Assembly (NCBI GenBank): GCA_002494015.1
Contig: DLAR01000024.1
Span: 1-10,878 of the forward strand
DNA: 10,878 nucleotides
Source: Porphyromonadaceae bacterium UBA7042
GTDB taxonomy: Bacteria > Bacteroidota > Bacteroidia > Bacteroidales > Muribaculaceae
Direction of reading: 5' to 3'
Each line of letters opens with the position of its first letter. The stretch's first letter is position 1. Both the position numbers and the translations under genes were made by a program. Shown here piece by piece: positions 6,066-10,878 of this stretch. The notes beneath the pieces were generated by a model, which made no database searches, had not been told where the DNA came from, and saw only the letters and a program-made list of their open reading frames with translations.

Positions 6066-8256
6066 CTTTTACACCTTTTACTGTTTTGATTTTCTTTACG
6101 AGATTGTCGAGAGATCGGGTGTCGCCGACTCCGACAACGAGGAATCCCGAGAACATGCCGTCGTGGGACTCTATCGAGATGTTGCGGAGCATTACATCCT
6201 TCTCCTTGTTGATAATCGACGAGATATTGGTCACGATTCCGATGTCGTCGTGTCCCACGACGCGCAGCGTGGCGGCAAAACCTGCCCCGGTCTTGCCCGA
6301 CCAGCGGGTGCGGATGACGCGGTAGGGGTACTTGGCGCGTATGTGGGCCGCGTTGGGGCAGTCGTTGCGGTGAATCTTGATGACACCTTCGGCCGACACG
6401 AAGCCAAACACCTCGTCGCCGAAGATGGGGTTGCAGCATTTTGACAGGCGGTAGTTGATTCCCTTGATGTTGTCGCCGATAATCAGAATATCGTCGGTAG
6501 CCGGTTGATTGTCCTCCTGATACTGGAGCGAAAATTCCTCGGCACTGCGTCCCTCGGCTTTCTTTTCGCCGCTCTCGGCACGCTCGATAGCGTCATATTC
6601 GGCAATCACGCTCGTGATGTCGAGCTGCTCGTTGCCTATGGCGGTATAGAAGTCGGTGACGGTGCGATAACCGAGTTTCTTGATGGTGCGCATCAGCATC
6701 GCCTCGTCGATGTCGATTTTGCGGTTTTTGAAACGGCGTTGCAGCAGTTCTTTTCCCAGTTCCGAGACGCGGTTGTTCAGCTCGTTGATGGTCTGCTTGA
6801 TTTTGTTGCGTGCCTTGGTGGTGACAACGAAGTTGAGCCAGTCGAGCTTGGGAATCTGTGACGGGGAGGTTGAAATCTCGACCGTGTCGCCGCTCTGAAG
6901 CTTGTAGTTGAGCTTGCGGTTGCGCCCGTTGACCTTGCCGCCGACGCATGTGCATCCGAGCTTGGAGTGGATGTTGAAGGCGAAGTCGAGCACCGACGCG
7001 CCTTGCGGGAGCTTGTAAAGGTCACCCTTGGGGGTGAAGACAAACACCTCCTTGTCATAGAGGTCCATCTTGAAGTTCTTCATCAGCTCCATAGGCCCGT
7101 CGGCGGTCTCAAGGATGTCGCGGATGTTGTTCATCCAAGAGTCAAGGTCGCCCTCGCTCTTGATGCCCTTGTATTTCCAGTGGGCGGCAAGTCCTTTTTC
7201 GGCCACGAGGTCCATGCGGCGGGTGCGGATCTGCACTTCGACCCACTTGTTGCCCGGGCCGCAGACGGTGGTGTGGAGCGACTCGTAGCCGTTGCTCTTG
7301 GGAATCGAGAGCCAGTCCTTCATGCGGGCCGGATTGGGGGTGTACATGTCGGCCACGATGGAGTAGACGTTCCAGCATTCCGGTTTTTCTTTCTCGACAG
7401 GTACGTCGAGGATGATGCGGATTGCAAAGAGGTCATAGATGTCTTTCAGCTCGTTGTGCTGGCGGCGCAGCTTGTTCCAGATGGAATATATTGACTTTGT
7501 GCGTCCTTTTATCTCATATTTCAGGCCGGTCTTGTCAAGTTTTTCCTTTAGCGGGGCAATGAATCCGGCGATATAGGCATCGCGTGCGACCTTTGTCTCG
7601 TTGAGTTCGCGGGCAATCTTGGTGTAGGTCTCGCGTGCAGTATATTTGAGCGACAAGTCTTCGAGTTCCCCCTTGATTTTGTAGAGACCCAGACGGTGGG
7701 CGAGGGGGGCGTAGAGATAGTTGGCCTCGAAAGCGGTGTCGGTGACAAATTTCTCGTTCGGGTGGTGATTGATGGCGCGCATCAGCACGAGGCGGTCTAC
7801 AATCATGATGATGATGACGCGGATATCCTCGGCAAAAGTCATCAGCAGTTTGCGGAAGTTGTCGGTCTTGACCACACCTGACTGTCGGCCGTAAAGAGTC
7901 GAGACTTTCAGCAGTCCGTTGACGAGCCGGGCAATATCATCGCCCCATTCGGCGGTCACATTGTCGATTGAAAGATATTGCGAGTCGCAGAGCTTGTAAA
8001 GCAGCGTAGCGATAATCATGTTGCGGTCAGGCGACACCATCTTGCAGAGAGTGACAGAAGTGTCGATATTGTGCAAAGCCGGGTTTATTCCCTGACGGTC
8101 ACGTCGGTAATGCCCCTCGTTGACGGCATCGGCAATCGTGCGGCGTAATTTTTTGAAATCGTCGGGTAGTATAATCTCGCGAGTGTCGCGCAGCAACTGC
8201 GCCACAAGCGGGAGCGCGGCGTCTCTTTCAGCGGGTGTAAAATATTTTTCGTCCAT
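6049..8256 (-). CDS. relA: RelA/SpoT-type (p)ppGpp synthetase with degenerate HD hydrolase domain
   Basis: A 735-residue long RSH protein that makes the stringent-response alarmone (p)ppGpp from GTP/GDP and ATP. The N-terminal HD domain (about 20-190) is degenerate: the usual HDVVEDT segment reads YKLCDSQ at 87-93, losing the metal-binding HD pair and most of the ED pair. The synthetase domain (about 235-365) looks intact: GRTKSIYSIW (251-260), DLFAIR with D275 (275-280), RMKD (311-314), GYESLHTT with Tyr324 (323-330), VEVQIRT with E340 (339-345) and AAHWKYK. TGS domain at about 402-462, helical region at about 470-560, Cys-rich finger with C607, C608, H629 and C633, ACT domain at about 660-735. 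The start was moved from an upstream in-frame ATG at 8316 to 8256, because the family begins at MDEKYFTPAE, an AGGA lies 9 bases upstream, and the promoter element at 8294-8301 lies between the two ATGs. The downstream lipoprotein gene overlaps its 3' end. The name could equally be rel/spoT by family; relA reflects the lost hydrolase motif. Confidence 0.95.
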   Translation of the reverse strand: MDEKYFTPAERDAALPLVAQLLRDTREIILPDDFKKLRRTIADAVNEGHYRRDRQGINPALHNIDTSVTLCKMVSPDRNMIIATLLYKLCDSQYLSIDNVTAEWGDDIARLVNGLLKVSTLYGRQSGVVKTDNFRKLLMTFAEDIRVIIIMIVDRLVLMRAINHHPNEKFVTDTAFEANYLYAPLAHRLGLYKIKGELEDLSLKYTARETYTKIARELNETKVARDAYIAGFIAPLKEKLDKTGLKYEIKGRTKSIYSIWNKLRRQHNELKDIYDLFAIRIILDVPVEKEKPECWNVYSIVADMYTPNPARMKDWLSIPKSNGYESLHTTVCGPGNKWVEVQIRTRRMDLVAEKGLAAHWKYKGIKSEGDLDSWMNNIRDILETADGPMELMKNFKMDLYDKEVFVFTPKGDLYKLPQGASVLDFAFNIHSKLGCTCVGGKVNGRNRKLNYKLQSGDTVEISTSPSQIPKLDWLNFVVTTKARNKIKQTINELNNRVSELGKELLQRRFKNRKIDIDEAMLMRTIKKLGYRTVTDFYTAIGNEQLDITSVIAEYDAIERAESGEKKAEGRSAEEFSLQYQEDNQPATDDILIIGDNIKGINYRLSKCCNPIFGDEVFGFVSAEGVIKIHRNDCPNAAHIRAKYPYRVIRTRWSGKTGAGFAATLRVVGHDDIGIVTNISSIINKEKDVMLRNISIESHDGMFSGFLVVGVGDTRSLDNLVKKIKTVKGVKDVQRT

Positions 8257-8293
8257 ATTTTTATTCCTGATGCAAGAGGTTGATGAATTAGTG

Positions 8294-8301
8294 CAAAAGT
8301 A
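8294..8301 (-). promoter_or_regulatory. Probable promoter -7 element of the relA operon
   Basis: On the minus strand this reads TACTTTTG, an exact match to the Bacteroidota -7 consensus TAnnTTTG. It would start transcription near 8286, giving a leader of about 30 bases before the ATG at 8256. A clear -33 TTTG is missing at the usual 19-21 base spacing; only TTTTC-type sequence is present there. Two direct copies of GATTTTC on the minus strand (8333-8339 and 8322-8328, 11 bases apart) lie just upstream and might be a regulator site. Confidence 0.65.
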
Positions 8302-8370
8302 CAAAAAACTTTCCAATTAGAGAAAATCTATTGAAAATCAGGGGGCAGAAATCCTAACTATATTTTTTAT

Positions 8371-8385
8371 AAATGTTTAACATTT
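8371..8385. promoter_or_regulatory. Perfect 15-base dyad, possible operator or recombinase site
   Basis: AAATGTT, one central T, then AACATTT: two perfectly complementary 7-base arms with a single centre base, lying about 100 bases upstream of the probable recombinase promoter. The compact symmetry suits a dimeric repressor better than a tyrosine-recombinase core, which normally has a 5-8 base spacer. Chance occurrence in A+T-rich DNA is possible. Confidence 0.35.
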
Positions 8386-8474
8386 CCCATTTCGCCTACT
8401 GTTTCCTTGCGTTTCCTCGGAATTGGCACATTTGAGTACCTAATGTCATACCTTCATTTTCAGAACAATAGTTA

Positions 8475-8482
8475 TAATTTTG
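8475..8482 (+). promoter_or_regulatory. Probable -7 element of the first recombinase promoter
   Basis: TAATTTTG matches the Bacteroidota -7 consensus TAnnTTTG exactly and lies 41 bases before the ATG at 8524. No convincing TTTG -33 box is present 19-21 bases upstream. The flanking 9-mer AATTTTGCG recurs at 9802-9810 upstream of the second recombinase. Confidence 0.55.
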
Positions 8483-8523
8483 CGTTGTAATAGCAATAAA
8501 CAATTTTAATTACATTTTTTCAA

Positions 8524-9759
8524 ATGGAAAAATTTCAGCCGAAAATTTATCTGCGTAAAGATAAGAGTGACAAAAATGGATGTATGCCTATGTATATCAG
8601 TTTCCCGAGAGTGAATGGGGAAGAACCGAGATTTTCTCTTGGCAGGGGAAGGCGTCTATCTTTAGATGAATGGGACGAGGTGAAGCAGCTACCAAAAGAA
8701 GAGAACTTTCGGATAGAAATAGAAGAAGAACTTATGAGGATTAAACGAGAAATCCACATGTGTAAACTCAGCAAGAAAACAATAACAAAATCTGCATTGA
8801 GAGAAATTGTAAAGGGGTATAGTTTGGCAAATCCAGAGAACAATTCATTTTTTCAATATTTCGATGACTTTCTTGTCAGCAAAGAAAAAGTTGATAAGAT
8901 TAGAATGTCTTCGATAAAAGGTTACATTACGACTAAAAATGCTTTGCAAAAATTTGAGCCGAAACTGCGTATCAAGGATATAACGGTTGAGAAAATGAAC
9001 AAATTCGTTGCTTATATGAGGAGGCAAGGAATTGACCACGGTAAAGGTGAGGTCAGCCAAAGTATTCGTAACCGCCTGACCCATATATGTGCAGTGATAA
9101 GATATATCAATGCAAAGGGTATAGAGTTGAAAAATCCTTTTGGTAAAGGTGGTGTTATAATTCCTCCTGCAAAAAGGAGCGATGTGTTTCTTACCGACAA
9201 GGAACTTGGCAGATTGGTAAGATTATATCTTAATGGACATTTGAATAAAACCGAACATCGGGTGCTGACTATGTATCTTTTCTCTTGTGCTACAGGGATG
9301 CGTATAAGTGATGTCAAAGGGCTTGAATGGAGAAGTCTTGGACTTGATAAGGATGTTTTGACATTCTTGTGCAAGAAAACGAAACGAAAAAATTATGTGC
9401 CATTGACTTCTTTCGCAGAAGATATGATTTGCGAGGCTCCAGAGGGCGATTTGGAAAAGGTTGATAATGGTCGTAAAGTTTTCTTTCGTTCATTCTCTCC
9501 AACGACAATAAACAATACTTTGCAGAAACTTGCCAATAAAGCCGAGATTGACAAAAAAATAACTTTTCATTCTGCACGAAGAACATTTGCAACTCTTTGT
9601 ATGATACATAATGTTGAGTTCTATATTATCCAACGGACAATGGGACATACGCCGTCTAATATGACCGAGATTTATTGTCAATGGAATGCAGATATAGCAG
9701 ACATGGCTAAAGAAAAATTATCATTTTGGAACGCCAATCATTTCCTAAAAGCTATATAA
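8524..9759 (+). CDS. Tyrosine recombinase/integrase (Bacteroides mobile-element type)
   Basis: A 411-residue site-specific recombinase that cuts and rejoins DNA through a phosphotyrosine link. Residues about 5-95 form an N-terminal arm-type DNA-binding domain (IYLRKDKSDKNGCMPMYI). Residues about 108-205 form the SAM-like core-binding domain (FFQYFDDFL through VIRYINAKGIELKNPF). The catalytic domain runs from about 218 to 400. The active site is complete: Arg260 in CATGMRISDVKGLEW, a lysine in the CKKTKRKNYVPL hairpin, His349 and Arg352 in FHSARRTF, His375 in TMGH, and the nucleophile Tyr384 nine residues later in TEIYCQW. Length is typical of Bacteroides transposon integrases. The ATG at 8524 follows an A/T-rich leader without a Shine-Dalgarno sequence, and TAATTTTG at 8475-8482 is the likely promoter. 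Codon use is A+T-rich, unlike the genes to the left, which supports horizontal acquisition. It could be an element integrase or a DNA invertase. Confidence 0.93.
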   Translation: MEKFQPKIYLRKDKSDKNGCMPMYISFPRVNGEEPRFSLGRGRRLSLDEWDEVKQLPKEENFRIEIEEELMRIKREIHMCKLSKKTITKSALREIVKGYSLANPENNSFFQYFDDFLVSKEKVDKIRMSSIKGYITTKNALQKFEPKLRIKDITVEKMNKFVAYMRRQGIDHGKGEVSQSIRNRLTHICAVIRYINAKGIELKNPFGKGGVIIPPAKRSDVFLTDKELGRLVRLYLNGHLNKTEHRVLTMYLFSCATGMRISDVKGLEWRSLGLDKDVLTFLCKKTKRKNYVPLTSFAEDMICEAPEGDLEKVDNGRKVFFRSFSPTTINNTLQKLANKAEIDKKITFHSARRTFATLCMIHNVEFYIIQRTMGHTPSNMTEIYCQWNADIADMAKEKLSFWNANHFLKAI

Positions 9760-9776
9760 ATGCCATATAATTAAAT

Positions 9777-9867
9777 ATTTGCGATAAATTTCTTTGGCGA
9801 AAATTTTGCGGTTTGCTGACAAGCCAATAACTTCGCTCATAGAAAATTGTAAAACAAAATCGCAAAT
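9777..9867. repeat. 9-base inverted repeat bracketing the promoter of the second recombinase
   Basis: ATTTGCGAT at 9777-9785 is the exact reverse complement of ATCGCAAAT at 9859-9867. The left copy covers the candidate -33 TTTG and the right copy runs into the ATG at 9866. The 73 bases between them hold the -7 box and most of the leader. This could be a pair of recombinase- or repressor-binding sites, or a small invertible segment; the arms are short for the latter. Confidence 0.5.
9778..9808 (+). promoter_or_regulatory. Candidate promoter of the second recombinase
   Basis: TTTG at 9778-9781 and AAATTTTG at 9801-9808 are separated by 19 bases, the spacing of the Bacteroidota TTTG/TAnnTTTG promoter, with one mismatch (A for the first T) in the -7 box. 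It would give a leader of about 50 bases. A small hairpin (GGTTTG 9810-9815, CTGA loop, CAAGCC 9820-9825, one G-U) lies at or just after the expected start. Confidence 0.5.
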
Positions 9868-10878
9868 GGCAGAATATTCCATATATCCGTTAATCAGAAC
9901 CGATAAACCGATTAAGAGGAACAACAAATACCCGATATACCTGCGTGTCAGAATATACGACCGCGAAACGAAATTGCCGGCAAACCTCGATGTTGCCGCA
10001 GATGCTTGGAATGCCCGACGGAGAGAGCCTAAAGAGAGTTCACTCCGTCTGGCTCTCAATGCTAAGGTGCTTGCGTTGGAAACCTATCTGAACACCTGCA
10101 TCGCAAACGGCACGGGAATTTCAATTGATGGCGTAAAGGAATATTTGTCAGCCAACAATCCGAGAACAAGGCAGTCCAAAGCTGTATCGTTCTTTGACTA
10201 CTACCTTTCGTTCATGGAGCGCAGGAAATCGGAACTGCGTTCAGGTACGATGTGCGTCTATAAGACAACCTACAATGCTTTAAAGGCATTTCGACCGAGC
10301 CTAACCCTATCCGATATAAATTTATCCTTCATAGAGGAATTTGACGCCTACATGACCGAGGTAAACGGAAATACCAACGGAGGGAAAGCCATAAGACATC
10401 AGAACCTAAAGACCGTCATTTTGGATATGGTCAAGCACGACCTTCCCGTCAAGAACCCTTATCCGCTGTTCAAAATCCCGAAGGCTAAAACAAAGGAAGT
10501 GTATCTTGAAAAGCACGAATTGGAGAGTTTCAGAAAGCTCTCTAACAAACTGCCGAAAGACAGCACCTTGTTCAAATGCTTGGAAATGTATCTATTTTCT
10601 TGCTACTGTGGTCTTAGAATATCCGATGTCGTCAGCTTGAAATGGAAGCACGTTGATTTGGCAAATGGTCTAATCATCAAAGAGCAGGTAAAGACCAAAG
10701 CCGAGGTAAAAGCACCATTGTTTGATTGCGCAAAGGAGATACTTCGAAGAAGATTGCATTCCAAAGATTTGCTTGGGAGCGAGGAACTTGTCTTTGACCC
10801 ATATTGCCATACCGTAATAAACGACAAATTGAACGAATTAGCAAGAATGGCGGCCATAGACAAGCATCTGACATTTCA
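9866..10878 (+). CDS. Second tyrosine recombinase/integrase, 3' end outside window (partial)
   Basis: An open frame from the ATG at 9866 runs without a stop to the window end: 337 complete codons plus two bases. Residues about 5-50 resemble the arm DNA-binding domain (PIYLRVRIYDRETKLP). Residues about 108-205 are the SAM-like domain (FFDYYLSFMERRKSELRSG through KNPYPLFKIP). The catalytic domain begins near 210, with Arg251 in CYCGLRISDVVSLKW and a lysine in the VKTKAEVKAPL hairpin (about 275-285). The window stops at LTF, exactly where the HxxR box should follow, so His/Arg, GH and Tyr are not seen. It shares fold and domain order with the first recombinase but differs throughout in sequence and is G+C-richer (about 31 of 60 in the line at 10201). 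It is therefore not a recent duplicate. Tandem unlike recombinases commonly act together, or on different sites, in Bacteroidales elements. Confidence 0.88.
   Translation, partial: MAEYSIYPLIRTDKPIKRNNKYPIYLRVRIYDRETKLPANLDVAADAWNARRREPKESSLRLALNAKVLALETYLNTCIANGTGISIDGVKEYLSANNPRTRQSKAVSFFDYYLSFMERRKSELRSGTMCVYKTTYNALKAFRPSLTLSDINLSFIEEFDAYMTEVNGNTNGGKAIRHQNLKTVILDMVKHDLPVKNPYPLFKIPKAKTKEVYLEKHELESFRKLSNKLPKDSTLFKCLEMYLFSCYCGLRISDVVSLKWKHVDLANGLIIKEQVKTKAEVKAPLFDCAKEILRRRLHSKDLLGSEELVFDPYCHTVINDKLNELARMAAIDKHLTF

Larger units (their letters stand above)
8257..8523. other. Divergent intergenic region, core/island transition
   Basis: This 267-base A+T-rich stretch separates the relA operon (reading left) from the first recombinase (reading right). 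It holds the two putative promoters, the dyad at 8371-8385, and a direct repeat GTTTCCT at 8401-8407 and 8411-8417 (10-base period). Two short open frames (8373-8435 and 8443-8490, 20 and 15 codons) show no coding features. I see no tRNA or other RNA gene. It is the most likely place for an attachment site, but the core sequence cannot be pinned down without the other element end. Confidence 0.5.
8317..10878 (+). mobile_element. Left edge of a probable integrative element or genomic island (continues beyond window)
   Basis: Base composition changes sharply after the relA promoter. The line starting at 7201 has 42 G+C of 60 bases, whereas the line at 8701 has about 21-22 of 60. The region contains nothing but two tandem tyrosine recombinase genes with their leaders, the arrangement often found at the ends of Bacteroidales conjugative or mobilizable transposons. 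The exact left boundary is not visible: 8317 is simply where the A+T-rich stretch begins. No conjugation, cargo or direct-repeat evidence is in the window, so the element type is open. Confidence 0.5.

Noticed and set aside
5915..6439. Minus-strand 174-codon frame across the relA/lipoprotein junction
   Set aside because: Out of frame with the recognised ACT domain of relA and the lipoprotein signal sequence; composition is that of a shadow.
6001..6444. 147-codon plus-strand frame opposite the relA 3' end
   Set aside because: Antisense to the conserved Cys-rich and ACT regions; no start context or family resemblance.
6967..7494. 175-codon plus-strand frame opposite the relA synthetase domain
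   Set aside because: Val/Asp/His-rich antisense shadow of conserved synthetase and TGS codons.
8373..8490. Two tiny open frames (20 and 15 codons) before the first recombinase
   Set aside because: No recognisable features, and the second runs over the probable recombinase promoter.
10603..10863. Minus-strand frames opposite the second recombinase
   Set aside because: The plus strand encodes a clear integrase catalytic domain in an open frame from 9866 to the window end; the minus frames are shadows.
8524..10878. Second recombinase as a duplicate of the first
   Set aside because: Both share domain order and the LRISDV/MRISDV-type motif, but the proteins differ throughout and in base composition, so recent duplication is not supported.

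Overview
The window looks like a chromosomal segment of a Bacteroidota bacterium, most likely order Bacteroidales. Several signs point that way: promoter-like TAnnTTTG (-7) elements, A-rich start regions with almost no Shine-Dalgarno sequences, a DUF4136-type lipoprotein, long RelA/SpoT and sigma-54 proteins, and SAM-like-domain tyrosine recombinases of the Bacteroides mobile-element type. The left 8.3 kb is G+C-rich and looks like core genome. The last 2.5 kb is visibly A+T-richer and looks acquired. Family or genus cannot be fixed from sequence alone; the fairly high G+C would suit Muribaculaceae, but this is a guess.

Layout. Positions 33-3426 (+) hold a tight three-gene unit: an ATP-grasp ligase-like protein, a NeuB-family nonulosonic (sialic-acid-like) acid synthase overlapping it by 11 bases, and rpoN (sigma-54) starting 3 bases after neuB. 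A 14-pair hairpin follows rpoN. Next come a DUF4136-like lipoprotein (3512-4144), an intergenic tandem/inverted repeat (4150-4214), and a secreted alpha/beta hydrolase (4231-5274). The 3' end of the hydrolase gene overlaps by 46 bases a convergent lipoprotein gene (5229-6065, -). That lipoprotein is the downstream member of an operon with a long RelA/SpoT homologue (6049-8256, -), whose start codon I revise downstream to agree with a promoter at 8294-8301.

The relA promoter region gives way to an A+T-rich intergenic stretch. Two tandem but different tyrosine recombinase genes follow (8524-9759, and 9866 to beyond the window end), probably the edge of an integrative element. The second recombinase has been cut by the window just before its HxxR box. 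A putative promoter in front of it is bracketed by a perfect 9-base inverted repeat.

How the genes fit together. ATP-grasp plus NeuB suggests part of a surface-sugar (nonulosonate) pathway that shares a transcript with a global sigma factor. The RelA homologue has lost the HD hydrolase motif but keeps synthetase, TGS, Cys-rich and ACT regions, so it should act mainly as a (p)ppGpp synthetase. I found no CRISPR array, tRNA or rRNA, and no clearly novel multi-gene system. The most interesting points are the RelA motif combination, the neuB-rpoN transcript, and the repeat-flanked promoter ahead of the second recombinase.
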